Notes: generated by a model not told the origin, from the letters alone. DNA of 16,215 nucleotides from Lachnospiraceae bacterium EP-SM-12S-S03 (GCA_020540725.1 JAJBSL010000041.1:1-16215), one strand, 5' to 3'. Shown: positions 1 through 7,094, counted from the stretch's first letter. Program-made: numbers and translations.

Positions 1-64
1 GTTTGTGTTGTTGTCTATTGTTTAATTATCAAGGTTCTTTTTTGTTTTCACTCTCTTGCGACAG
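1..64 (-). other. Probable rRNA operon leader (5' part of transcript)
   Basis: Read on the minus strand, this stretch follows promoter P2 and runs out of the left edge. It contains AACCTTGATAATTAAAC followed by an A/C-rich stretch, which resembles the boxA-like leader or spacer sequences preceding 16S or 23S rRNA in Firmicutes. No ORF is present. The rRNA gene itself is not in the window, so the assignment rests on the promoter pair and this resemblance. Confidence 0.5.
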
Positions 65-71
65 CCATATT

Positions 72-100
72 AGAATACCACATCTTCGTTTCTTTGTCAA
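72..100 (-). promoter_or_regulatory. Sigma-A promoter P2 (rRNA-type, proximal)
   Basis: On the minus strand TTGACA (95-100) lies 17 nt from TATTCT (72-77). Two T7 tracts (105-111 and 113-119 on the plus strand, A-tracts on the transcribed side) lie immediately upstream as a likely UP element. The 16-bp module AAAAAAGTTGTTGACA is shared exactly with P1. Confidence 0.75.
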
Positions 101-164
101 CAACTTTTTTTATTTTTTTGAAAGTTGTTTGTGATGTGTTTGCCTGTCTCACAAGCGCTTAATT

Positions 165-193
165 ATAATATCAAAGATATCACCGGATGTCAA
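165..193 (-). promoter_or_regulatory. Sigma-A promoter P1 (rRNA-type, distal)
   Basis: On the minus strand a perfect TTGACA (188-193), a 17-nt spacer and TATTAT (165-170) form a near-consensus promoter. It lies 93 bp upstream of P2 and carries the same 16-bp upstream module. Tandem strong promoters with AT-rich upstream elements are typical of rrn operons. Confidence 0.78.
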
Positions 194-250
194 CAACTTT
201 TTTCAATTTTTTTCATTTTTTTTAGTTTTTTCGATTTTTCTCGACTTTTT
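194..250 (-). promoter_or_regulatory. Phased A-tracts upstream of P1 (UP element or bent DNA)
   Basis: Six runs of 5-8 T on the plus strand (198-203, 207-213, 216-223, 226-231, 235-239, 246-250) have centres roughly 9-11 bp apart, close to one helical turn. Such phasing predicts intrinsic curvature and a strong UP element for P1. The rest of 251-308 up to the radA stop shows no gene. Confidence 0.6.
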
Positions 251-308
251 CTTACATTTCAAACATTTTCTTGCAGGTGAAAATAGAGCCTTTAGCTGCT
301 CAGACACA

Positions 309-1667
309 CTATAATAACTGAATTGCCTCATTAACAGATCTCACCGGAATAATCTCAATGCCTTCCACTCCTTTCACACTGTCCATACACACTTTCGGAA
401 TAATACACGTAGAAAATCCCAGTTTCTTCGCTTCCGTCACTCTCTGCTCCGGCATATTTACCGCACGTACTTCTCCGCTTAATCCTACTTCCCCAAACGC
501 AATCACCGTATCACCTACCGGTTTATTCTTATAACTTGAGACGATTGCAAGTACAAGTCCTAAGTCAATGGCCGGTTCATTCATTTTGATCCCGCCGGCA
601 ATATTAACATATGCATCATAATTAGAAAGTGGCAGTCCAATTCTTTTCTCCAATACTGCCATTAAAAGATTGACACGATTATAATCCGTGCCTGCCGCAG
701 TTCTCCTCGGAAGCCCAAAATTACTTTGGCACACAAGCGCCTGAATTTCTATTAAAATCGGCCTTGTTCCTTCCATAGAACATGCAACAATGGAACCGGA
801 AGCATTCTCAGGTTTCCCGTTCAACATGAATTCAGAAGGATTCTTCACTTCAGCAAGTCCGGATTGGCGCATTTCAAATACTCCGATTTCATTGGTAGAT
901 CCAAAGCGATTCTTTACACCGCGTAGGATTCTATAGGATGCATGTCGATCTCCCTCAAAATATAATACTGTGTCCACCATATGCTCCAAAACTCTCGGAC
1001 CCGCAACTGTTCCTTCTTTCGTCACATGCCCCACAATAAAAATCGAAATATTCAATCCTTTTGCAAGCTGCATTAATACATTCGTGGATTCGCGCACCTG
1101 AGAAACACTTCCCGGTGCAGAGTTCACTTCTTCGCTATACATTGTCTGAATCGAATCGATGATCACAACTTCCGGCTTTCTTTGTTCAATGACACTTCGG
1201 ATCGTATTCAAATTCGTCTCGCACAGAAGTGATAAATCATCCGTAAATTCTCCCATACGCATGGCGCGAAGTTTGATCTGTTTCAAAGATTCTTCTCCCG
1301 AAATATAAAGGACGCTATGATGAGCTTTTGCAAGCCGCTGACATACCTGCAAAAGAAGCGTAGATTTTCCAATACCCGGATCTCCACCCACAAGCAGTAA
1401 CGCCCCCGGTACAATTCCTCCACCGAGTACTCTATCAAGTTCCTCGATCTGCGTACGAACCCGATCCTCTGAATCCGTCTTTACACTGGACAAAGGTACA
1501 ATCTCCACTTCTTTTGACAATCTGCTGACGCTCACTCCATTGCCTGTTGTAATCTTTTCTTCTACAAATGTATTCCATTCCTTACACATCGGGCACTGCC
1601 CTAGCCATTTACTCTCTTCGTGTCCGCAATTTTGACAGAAAAACATGGTTTTTTTTGCTTTTGCCAT
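309..1667 (-). CDS. radA: DNA repair protein RadA (Sms)
   Basis: RadA is a RecA-like, DnaB-like ATPase that promotes branch migration during recombinational repair. The 452-residue product has the full family layout: a C4 zinc finger (CQNCG at 11-15, CPMC at 25-28), a RecA-type Walker A (GGDPGIGKST, 94-103), a Walker B-like VVIIDS near 167-172, the RadA signature KNRFGS (252-257), and a C-terminal Lon-protease-like domain from about 275. Length matches the family. The ATG at 1667 is chosen because AAAGGA precedes it by about 11 nt; an in-frame ATG ten codons upstream has no ribosome site. It lies downstream of clpC, as in Bacillus, but a terminator at 1746-1773 separates it from the preceding gene. 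I see no clear own promoter. Confidence 0.97.
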   Translation of the reverse strand: MAKAKKTMFFCQNCGHEESKWLGQCPMCKEWNTFVEEKITTGNGVSVSRLSKEVEIVPLSSVKTDSEDRVRTQIEELDRVLGGGIVPGALLLVGGDPGIGKSTLLLQVCQRLAKAHHSVLYISGEESLKQIKLRAMRMGEFTDDLSLLCETNLNTIRSVIEQRKPEVVIIDSIQTMYSEEVNSAPGSVSQVRESTNVLMQLAKGLNISIFIVGHVTKEGTVAGPRVLEHMVDTVLYFEGDRHASYRILRGVKNRFGSTNEIGVFEMRQSGLAEVKNPSEFMLNGKPENASGSIVACSMEGTRPILIEIQALVCQSNFGLPRRTAAGTDYNRVNLLMAVLEKRIGLPLSNYDAYVNIAGGIKMNEPAIDLGLVLAIVSSYKNKPVGDTVIAFGEVGLSGEVRAVNMPEQRVTEAKKLGFSTCIIPKVCMDSVKGVEGIEIIPVRSVNEAIQLL

Positions 1668-1745
1668 AAAGTTCTGATTCCTTTCTTTTCTATACACTGT
1701 ACTTTTGGGAACATCAGACGCTAAAAGAATCCTGTATAATTAACA

Positions 1746-1773
1746 AAAGGCCGCAGATACCACCGCAGCCTTT
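1746..1773 (-). terminator. Intrinsic terminator of the gntR-clpC-hypothetical operon
   Basis: On the minus strand an 11-bp stem (AAAGGCTGCGG, two G-U pairs) closes a 6-nt loop and ends in TTTTGTTAATT. It starts 13 nt downstream of the stop of the preceding gene and would limit readthrough into radA. Confidence 0.8.
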
Positions 1774-1786
1774 CTCTTCTTACCGC

Positions 1787-2200
1787 CTAAGCTCTTACAA
1801 TTTTAACCCGTACTCCTTCATTGCCATTCAATGCTGTACTTACACTTAACTTGCCACTTAAGTTTGTCTTCATCCGTCCTGCATTCACCTCATCAATGTA
1901 TACGGTATATTCTGTATCTGCTTCCAATTCCACTGTAAACTGCGCATCACTGTCGCCGGAAACAACAAATGACAAGGTGTCCTCTGTTACTTTCAAATTC
2001 TCTACGGCTGTTCCCGGAACCGATTCATACAGGAACATTCCGTTCTTCTCAAGCTTTGTAATCTCTGCAAATGTTTTCACCTTATAGAGATCTCCCTGAT
2101 ACTCAAAATCTTCCAATTTCGTCTTGGATGGTAATGTATAGTCTCCAAAGCTTAATGTTCCGTCCGCTTCTATTCTAAGCAATTCTTTCACTGCTGCCAT
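1787..2200 (-). CDS. Conserved hypothetical protein, beta-rich, unknown function
   Basis: A 137-residue protein with no signal peptide and no membrane segment. It is acidic and rich in alternating hydrophobic/polar stretches that suggest a beta fold. It starts MAAVKELLRIEADG, with GDYTLPSKTKLEDFE near 19-33. Similar proteins in Lachnospiraceae are, from memory, sometimes labelled endosialidase-related, but I see no catalytic motif supporting an enzyme and would not transfer that name. The ATG at 2200 is preceded by AGGAGG at 9 nt; an ATG 13 codons upstream lacks a site. It lies 74 nt after clpC and before a good terminator, so it is probably the last gene of the clpC transcript. A TATAAT in the clpC gap has no convincing -35 partner. 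Confidence 0.85.
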   Translation of the reverse strand: MAAVKELLRIEADGTLSFGDYTLPSKTKLEDFEYQGDLYKVKTFAEITKLEKNGMFLYESVPGTAVENLKVTEDTLSFVVSGDSDAQFTVELEADTEYTVYIDEVNAGRMKTNLSGKLSVSTALNGNEGVRVKIVRA

Positions 2201-2274
2201 TGTAATTTTCCTCCTAATGGTATTCTTTTGTTTTCTCATATTATATAATAATTCGAAATCTTTGGCTAGTTATT

Positions 2275-4704
2275 TCACAGTTTTGTGATAAATTTAATAT
2301 CTTGTTTAGATACTCCAACTTCAACTTGTGTACCCCTTCGAATCTCTCCGTTCAGAATCGCGTCTGCCATTTTATCTTCTAAAATATTCTGCATCGCACG
2401 GCGAAGCGGTCTTGCTCCGTATTTTGTGTCAGTGCCTTTTTCCACAATCAGATCTTTCACAGAATTTCGGATCACAAGTTTGATATCCAACTGCTTTTTC
2501 ACTCGATCTATCAATTCTTTGCACAACAAGCCTACGATTTTTTTCATATGTTCTTTTGTAAGAGCATGGAATACGATCGTCTCATCAATCCGGTTCAAAA
2601 ATTCCGGTTTGAAAATCTGCTTCACTTCGTTCATCACATTGGATTTCATACGTTTATAATCGCTTTCGGCATCTTCATTCAATACAAAGCCCAGTTTCTT
2701 CGGTTCTATGATCGCTTTCGCCCCTGCATTGGACGTCATAATAATGACCGTATTCTTGAAATCCACTTTTCTTCCCTGAGAATCCGTAATATGTCCATCA
2801 TCCAACACTTGTAACAAAATGTTAAATACATCCGGATGTGCTTTTTCAATTTCATCAAAAAGAATGACGGAATATGGATTTCTGCGAACTTTTTCACTCA
2901 GTTGTCCACCTTCTTCATGTCCCACATATCCAGGCGGCGAACCAACCATCTTAGATACACTGTGTTTTTCCATATATTCCGACATATCTACGCGGATCAT
3001 GGATTCTTCATTGCCGAACAAAGCTTCCGCAAGCGCTTTGGAAAGCTCTGTCTTTCCCACTCCCGTAGGACCGAGGAAAAGAAAGGATCCAATCGGACGG
3101 TTCGGATCTTTAAGCCCTACACGCCCACGTTTCACCGCTTTCGCCACGGCTGTCACAGCTTCTTCCTGCCCGATCACACGTTTATGCAGCGTTGCTTCTA
3201 AATGTTTCAATCGCTCCGTCTCACTTTGCGCAAGTTTCTGTACCGGAATCTTCGTCCATGCAGAAATCACTTCCGCTACATGCTCCTCCTCTACGCGCAG
3301 ATGCTTTTTGCTGTTATTTTTCTGAAAGCGTTTTCGTGCATTCATCAACTTCTGTCTGGTTTCTTCCTGTTCTTTATTCAGAAGAGAGGCTTGGCCAAAA
3401 TCACCTGCTTTCACTGCTTCTTCTTTCTCTGCTTTTAATTTCCAAATGGTCTCTTCCAGTTTCTTAAAATTATCCGGCACCTTAAATCCGGCAAGACTCA
3501 CCTTCGAGCATGCTTCATCCATAATGTCAATGGCTTTATCCGGAAGATAACGTTCTGTCACATAACGTTTCGAAAGTTCTACCGCGGCATGAATTGCTTC
3601 TTCCGTAATTTCTACCGCATGATGTTTCTCATATTTTTCTTTTAGTCCTTCTATAATATCGAAACATTGTTCTTCTGTTGGTTCCTCCACCGTAACCGGT
3701 TGGAAACGCCTCTCCAACGCTGCATCTTTTTCGATATATTTGCGATATTCTACAATGGTTGTAGCTCCGATCAACTGTAGCTCTCCTCTTGCAAGAGAAG
3801 GCTTCAGCATGTTTGACGCGTCAATCGCACCCTCTGCACCACCGGCGCCAATAATCGTGTGTACTTCATCCAAAAATAAAATCGTATTACCGGAAGCTTT
3901 TACTTCCCGAATCATTTTCTTCATGCGGTCTTCAAATTCCCCACGGTATTTGGATCCCGCCACCATTCCCGCAAGATCCAACGTAACGATCCTTTTGTTT
4001 TTCATTCCGTCCGGTACTGTTCCTGCTGCGATTCTCTGTGCCAAACCTTCCACAATAGCAGTCTTTCCTACACCCGGTTCCCCAATCAGACACGGATTAT
4101 TCCTCGTGCGACGGCTTAAAATCTGCATGACTCTCGCAATCTCTTCTTCCCGCCCTACTACCGGGTCTAATTTTCCTTCTTCTGCCTGACTGGTGAGGTC
4201 TGTACTGTATTGATCTATGATCTCCGCATGTCCTTGGCCTTCCTGTATTTCTTTCAGAAGTTCCGGATCAGCATCCGCCACTTCAAATATGTCTCCTGTA
4301 AGTTTCTGCAAATTCACATTCAAGGTCGTAAGAATCCGCACTGCCACACACTCTGTGTCCAAGAGAATTGCAAGCAACATATGCTCGGTACCGATCTTCT
4401 CCGCACGAAGTTTTACCGCATGCCCCGCGCTGTTATCTAATATATAAGAAAGTCTTGGGCTTTCCTCAGGTTTCTCATTCTGCCCATTTTCTCCAACCGG
4501 AGATACCAGTTCACTGACTACTTTCAGAATCTCTCCTTCTTCTATCCCATTTGCAGCAAGCACCTGCCCTGCTACTCCTGTATAAACCTGCCGAAGCGCC
4601 ACAAGAAGATGCTCCGTTCCCACATAAGGATGCCCCATCTGTTTCGCCAGCTTTCTCGCTGTACGAAGCACTTCTTCCGCCTGTTTTGTATAAGATTTCT
4701 GCAT
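2275..4704 (-). CDS. clpC: ATP-dependent Clp protease ATP-binding subunit ClpC
   Basis: ClpC is an HSP100 unfoldase that feeds substrates to ClpP. The 809-residue protein shows a double Clp N-domain (about 1-145), AAA1 with Walker A GEPGVGKT (208-215) and Walker B ILFLDEVH (275-282), a UVR-like middle segment around 425-455 (AVKAGDFGQA), AAA2 with Walker A GPTGVGKT (545-552) and Walker B VILFDEIEKAH (613-623), and a ClpB-type C-terminal domain. An LGF tripeptide at 671-673 matches the [LIV]-G-F loop that docks on ClpP, separating it from non-proteolytic ClpB. Start 4704 has GAGGAGG six nt upstream; the ATG at 4719 overlaps the gntR stop and lacks a site. It follows gntR by 14 nt, so the two are co-transcribed. 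Confidence 0.96.
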   Translation of the reverse strand: MQKSYTKQAEEVLRTARKLAKQMGHPYVGTEHLLVALRQVYTGVAGQVLAANGIEEGEILKVVSELVSPVGENGQNEKPEESPRLSYILDNSAGHAVKLRAEKIGTEHMLLAILLDTECVAVRILTTLNVNLQKLTGDIFEVADADPELLKEIQEGQGHAEIIDQYSTDLTSQAEEGKLDPVVGREEEIARVMQILSRRTRNNPCLIGEPGVGKTAIVEGLAQRIAAGTVPDGMKNKRIVTLDLAGMVAGSKYRGEFEDRMKKMIREVKASGNTILFLDEVHTIIGAGGAEGAIDASNMLKPSLARGELQLIGATTIVEYRKYIEKDAALERRFQPVTVEEPTEEQCFDIIEGLKEKYEKHHAVEITEEAIHAAVELSKRYVTERYLPDKAIDIMDEACSKVSLAGFKVPDNFKKLEETIWKLKAEKEEAVKAGDFGQASLLNKEQEETRQKLMNARKRFQKNNSKKHLRVEEEHVAEVISAWTKIPVQKLAQSETERLKHLEATLHKRVIGQEEAVTAVAKAVKRGRVGLKDPNRPIGSFLFLGPTGVGKTELSKALAEALFGNEESMIRVDMSEYMEKHSVSKMVGSPPGYVGHEEGGQLSEKVRRNPYSVILFDEIEKAHPDVFNILLQVLDDGHITDSQGRKVDFKNTVIIMTSNAGAKAIIEPKKLGFVLNEDAESDYKRMKSNVMNEVKQIFKPEFLNRIDETIVFHALTKEHMKKIVGLLCKELIDRVKKQLDIKLVIRNSVKDLIVEKGTDTKYGARPLRRAMQNILEDKMADAILNGEIRRGTQVEVGVSKQDIKFITKL

Positions 4705-4718
4705 CAATATCCTCCTCA

Positions 4719-5093
4719 TTAAATCCTATCATATTCTTCGAATATCTCTTCCACAAGTGCATGGACTTCTTCTTTTGTAATATCTTTGCACCTTCCCTTT
4801 GCCAATATTATGCGCAGGTTCTGTTTCATATCCTCCAATGCCTGCAATTTATCAATATCTACTGCAATAACCGCTCCTTTTCTTCTGTCTAACTGGATAA
4901 ATCCTTCCTGTTTCAAAACGGTATACGCCTTGTTGACCGTATGCATATTAATCCCAATATGATCTGCCAGATTTCTAACAGACGGAAGACTATCTCCTTC
5001 CCGAAGTTCCGCCGTCGCAATCCCCATGATAATACGATTGCGAAGCTGCATATATATGGCTTCATCACTGTTAAAATCAATCTCTATGATCAA
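4719..5093 (-). CDS. GntR/YtrA-family transcriptional regulator, TTG start
   Basis: A 124-residue DNA-binding protein. A winged helix-turn-helix spans about 12-78, including SLPSVRNLADHIGINMHTVN (36-55), and is followed by a short helical tail of about 45 residues. No large ligand domain is present, which is the YtrA-type architecture. The start is a TTG at 5093, set by GGGAGG (5102-5107) eight nt upstream. A longer reading to the TTG at 5186 is excluded because that TTG is the -35 box of the promoter. The gene is first in an operon with clpC, where Bacillus has ctsR-mcsA-mcsB, so it probably controls clpC expression and its own. The perfect palindrome over its -10 region is the obvious operator. 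Confidence 0.9.
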   Translation of the reverse strand: MIIEIDFNSDEAIYMQLRNRIIMGIATAELREGDSLPSVRNLADHIGINMHTVNKAYTVLKQEGFIQLDRRKGAVIAVDIDKLQALEDMKQNLRIILAKGRCKDITKEEVHALVEEIFEEYDRI

Positions 5094-5140
5094 TGCTGCC
5101 ACCTCCCGACATTCAAATTTGCTACGCTGAAAATTATAAT

Positions 5141-5175
5141 AGCCGATTGTTATATCAATAATATAACAATCGGCT
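5141..5175. promoter_or_regulatory. Perfect 15-bp inverted repeat, candidate GntR operator
   Basis: Arms AGCCGATTGTTATAT (5141-5155) and its exact complement (5161-5175) flank 5 bp. The repeat covers the -10 box and most of the spacer of the gntR-clpC promoter, so a bound dimer would block RNA polymerase. On the plus strand it is followed by T7 and resembles a terminator, but no plus-strand gene runs into it; that T-run is the promoter's A-tract. Confidence 0.75.
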
Positions 5176-5186
5176 TTTTTTGTCAA
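5158..5186 (-). promoter_or_regulatory. Sigma-A promoter of gntR-clpC
   Basis: On the minus strand TTGACA (5181-5186), a 17-nt spacer and TATTAT (5158-5163). Transcription should begin near 5151, giving a leader of about 58 nt before the gntR TTG start. Confidence 0.8.
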
Positions 5187-5215
5187 TTTGTAAAATCCTT
5201 GTTTGAGCTTTTACT

Positions 5216-5359
5216 TTACTCCTGTATTTGCATCTTATATTTTTCGCAAGATATTTCCGCTAAATTTAGTGCAAACTTTTCCCAACCTTCTTTTGGTTCC
5301 ACTCCCCATTCTACGGTGTCTAGCATTGTTGATATTAACTCTCTCTCCGCATCTATCAT
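5216..5359 (-). CDS. Small hypothetical protein, 47 residues
   Basis: A short acidic protein (MIDAERELISTMLDTVEWG, then KEGWEKFALNLAEISCEKYK) predicted to be mainly amphipathic helix, without a membrane segment or known motif. The ATG at 5359 is supported by AAGGAG eight nt upstream. The reading frame is open upstream to an in-frame TAG at 5432-5434, beyond which a well-placed ATG (5470) with GGAGGAG continues in the same frame. The gene may therefore be the intact 3' part of a longer gene broken by a nonsense codon. A TATAAT at 5405-5410 lacks a good -35. I do not recognise the family. Confidence 0.5.
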   Translation of the reverse strand: MIDAERELISTMLDTVEWGVEPKEGWEKFALNLAEISCEKYKMQIQE

Positions 5360-5507
5360 AAAATATGCTCCTTCTATTTCCTGCTTTTTCTTACTCTCAA
5401 TCCCATTATATCCAACCAACGATACCAAAAACTAGCCAATCACTCTACTATATCTTTTTCGATGGTTCATAAAACTCCTCCAGCATTCCAATCTGCCATA
5501 CTCACTT

Positions 5508-5822
5508 TTAAGTAAACCATGGATTCTTCCAAAACGGGATTACTGCTTTCAAAATTACTCCAAGTATGATTTCTGTTCCTCCCATAAGAAAGAATCCTGT
5601 TATTATGGCTACTGCCAGAAAATTTATAATTGAAAATGTGATTTTCACCACTTTATTCCTATGCACAATCCATAAAAAAACAGAGCTGTAAAATGCAATC
5701 CATACATTAGATAAAGTAATCTCCCAACTCACTGCAAATAGCATAAGCGGAAAAACACAAGCAGTAGCAACACTCAGCACTTGAAGCGCTTCACTATTCC
5801 GTAACTTTTTCATACTCAACAT
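5508..5822 (-). CDS. Small membrane protein, unknown function
   Basis: A 104-residue very hydrophobic protein with three likely membrane helices (about 12-32, 38-54, 60-80) and a possible fourth weak segment at 83-97. A basic patch (HRNKVVK, 54-60) between helices suggests a cytoplasmic loop. The ATG at 5822 is chosen because AAGGAGG lies 9 nt upstream; the ATG three codons later would be too distant. The start lies inside the 3' end of the preceding gene (29-nt overlap), which indicates translational coupling and a shared role with the 211-residue membrane-anchored protein. No family recognised. Confidence 0.72.
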   Translation of the reverse strand: MLSMKKLRNSEALQVLSVATACVFPLMLFAVSWEITLSNVWIAFYSSVFLWIVHRNKVVKITFSIINFLAVAIITGFFLMGGTEIILGVILKAVIPFWKNPWFT

Positions 5823-6429
5823 ATATTTTAACCTCCTTTTCCTGTTTATAATATTTCCCCGAATGATAAAGTAACGTAATCTCTCCATCTTCTCCTATCT
5901 TATCAGGTGCCACAAGATATGTAGTAACCGAATATGCAAATTGTTTATTCGCTACTGCCATTTCTAGATTCTCCTGATATGGGAAATCACTATGTTCCGC
6001 TCCTTTGCAAGTTAGATAAAAATCCCGTATCTTGTATTCCCCGGATATTTCCTGCGGTGTCTCTAAAATCATGTTCTTCCGACTATAAATCCGAATCATC
6101 ATTCCCCAATCTGTCAGCCCGCGAATTCCGGTGATATATAACCCATCATCTATCTTGACAACTCCATCGAAAGAAAACACTGATGCCTCTTTATCCGGAT
6201 GATAAAATTTATCTTTTCCCTGCTCTCCGCTATCCGGAATGTCATAGTTCAAAAAAGACGTTTCTTCTTTGTTACACATCTCTCTCCATTCATTTAATGT
6301 ACCTACTTTTTCCCGAAAAAGGATGCTATCAATCCGCGGAAGTAGTATATAAATTCCAACTCCGATACATATAAAAATACAGGGAATGATAATCCACTTA
6401 TTCTGACGTTTGAAACATGTTTTCTTCAT
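5794..6429 (-). CDS. Membrane-anchored extracytoplasmic protein, unknown function
   Basis: A 211-residue protein with a basic N-terminus, one hydrophobic helix (about 12-31) and a soluble mixed alpha/beta remainder that should face outside. No lipobox is seen, and the positive-inside rule fits an N-in, C-out anchor. Notable segments are the central GLYITGIRGLTDWG (about 96-109) and a C-terminal region rich in Tyr and Lys. AAGGGGTG precedes the ATG closely. It is coupled by overlap to the next membrane gene and is divergent from the padR module, from which a 305-bp control region separates it. I do not recognise a family; an immunity- or sensor-type role would be speculation. Confidence 0.72.
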   Translation of the reverse strand: MKKTCFKRQNKWIIIPCIFICIGVGIYILLPRIDSILFREKVGTLNEWREMCNKEETSFLNYDIPDSGEQGKDKFYHPDKEASVFSFDGVVKIDDGLYITGIRGLTDWGMMIRIYSRKNMILETPQEISGEYKIRDFYLTCKGAEHSDFPYQENLEMAVANKQFAYSVTTYLVAPDKIGEDGEITLLYHSGKYYKQEKEVKIYVEYEKVTE

Positions 6430-6659
6430 ATTTCACCCCTTCTAATCAATTTAATTTCCCTCTTTAAAGAAATTTCCATAAACTCTAATTTCTTGTTTTC
6501 GTGTTACTCTATCATACATCCAAGCTTCTCTTAATACACTTCCGATATGTCTATCTTGGCTTCTATTTCATTTTCTAACAACCTTGAATATTTATTTTCC
6601 GTATTTAGAAAGCTTTCTTTATCTTCAAATTACACCATCCCATTATTTTTGTCAACTAT

Positions 6660-6678
6660 TATTTAGTTTTTCTAAATA
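6660..6678. promoter_or_regulatory. Inverted repeat between divergent -35 boxes, candidate PadR operator
   Basis: TATTTAG and CTAAATA (7-bp arms, 5-bp centre) lie between the minus-strand TTGACA (6650-6655) and the plus-strand TTGATT (6679-6684). PadR regulators commonly repress their own promoter through a short palindrome, so this is the natural binding candidate. The AT-rich context lowers confidence. Confidence 0.4.
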
Positions 6679-6707
6679 TTGATTTTCAAAACATTTTTCT
6701 CTACAAT
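6679..6707 (+). promoter_or_regulatory. Sigma-A promoter of the padR operon
   Basis: TTGATT (6679-6684), a 17-nt spacer and TACAAT (6702-6707). Initiation would fall near 6714, leaving a very short leader before the AAGGAG (6719-6724) that serves the padR ATG. Confidence 0.65.
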
Positions 6708-6734
6708 AATATATAAGAAAGGAGCATTAAAACA

Positions 6735-7094
6735 ATGGATAACAAAAGTAATTTTAGACGTGGTTCTGTTGAATTACTCATCTTACATTTGCTTCAGGAA
6801 AAAGACTACTACGGCTACGAGTTATCTCAGAATATCAAATCTCGCTCCAACGGAATTATCGATATTCCAGTAGGTTCTTTGTATCCTGCTTTATACAAAT
6901 TAATCGACAATGGATATATCACTGATTATAAGCAACAAGCCGGAAAGCGATTAGTAAGAGTTTACTATCATATTGAAGATTCTGGATTAGAACGACTAAA
7001 TCTTTTACTGGAAGACTATTATTCAACAAACGAAGGGATCCAACAGATTCTCAATTATGAAAATAAAAGTGCATCGGAAGGGAGAATGTCATGA
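6735..7094 (+). CDS. PadR family transcriptional regulator
   Basis: A 119-residue protein of the short PadR subfamily, which binds DNA as a dimer and usually represses a linked membrane-protein operon. Visible signatures are YYGYEL (25-30), GSLYPALYKLIDNGYI (47-62, recognition helix and following turn) and the wing RVYYHIEDSG (75-84), followed by a dimerising helix. AAGGAG lies 10 nt before the ATG. The stop overlaps the next gene's start in an ATGA junction, so it is translationally coupled to the first paralogous membrane protein and probably regulates this operon. Its ligand or signal cannot be read from sequence. Confidence 0.93.
   Translation: MDNKSNFRRGSVELLILHLLQEKDYYGYELSQNIKSRSNGIIDIPVGSLYPALYKLIDNGYITDYKQQAGKRLVRVYYHIEDSGLERLNLLLEDYYSTNEGIQQILNYENKSASEGRMS

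Larger units (their letters stand above)
6430..6734. other. Divergent intergenic control region
   Basis: These 305 bp separate the minus-strand membrane-protein pair from padR. They hold a padR promoter (6679-6707), a possible minus promoter (TTGACA at 6650-6655 with a weak TAATTT at 6627-6632), and a short inverted repeat between them. A 12-bp palindrome AGAAAGCTTTCT lies at 6607-6618. I find no convincing gene in 6430-6625. Confidence 0.55.

Noticed and set aside
286..301. Weak hairpin after radA (GAGC/GCTC) followed by TATTTT
   Set aside because: Only four base pairs; too weak to call a terminator.
1668..1745. Promoter for radA between the terminator and its start
   Set aside because: No -35/-10 pair with acceptable spacing was found, although radA probably needs one.
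2285..4447. Several plus-strand frames of 76-168 codons opposite clpC
   Set aside because: They are antisense shadows of a conserved gene, lack ribosome sites and show no protein family features.
5141..5180. Palindrome plus T7 as a plus-strand terminator
   Set aside because: No plus-strand gene leads into it, and the T-run is the A-tract between the -35 box and the palindrome of the minus-strand promoter.
5164..5200. CtsR-type heptads (GTCAA, GTAAA on the plus strand)
   Set aside because: The spacing and sequence do not match the two direct GGTCAAA heptads required for CtsR.
6451..6567. Short minus-strand frame in the divergent region ending REAWMYDRVTRKQEIRVYG
   Set aside because: It looks protein-like but has only an internal ATG with a poor ribosome site and stops in the flanking frame; not enough to call a gene or remnant without a search.
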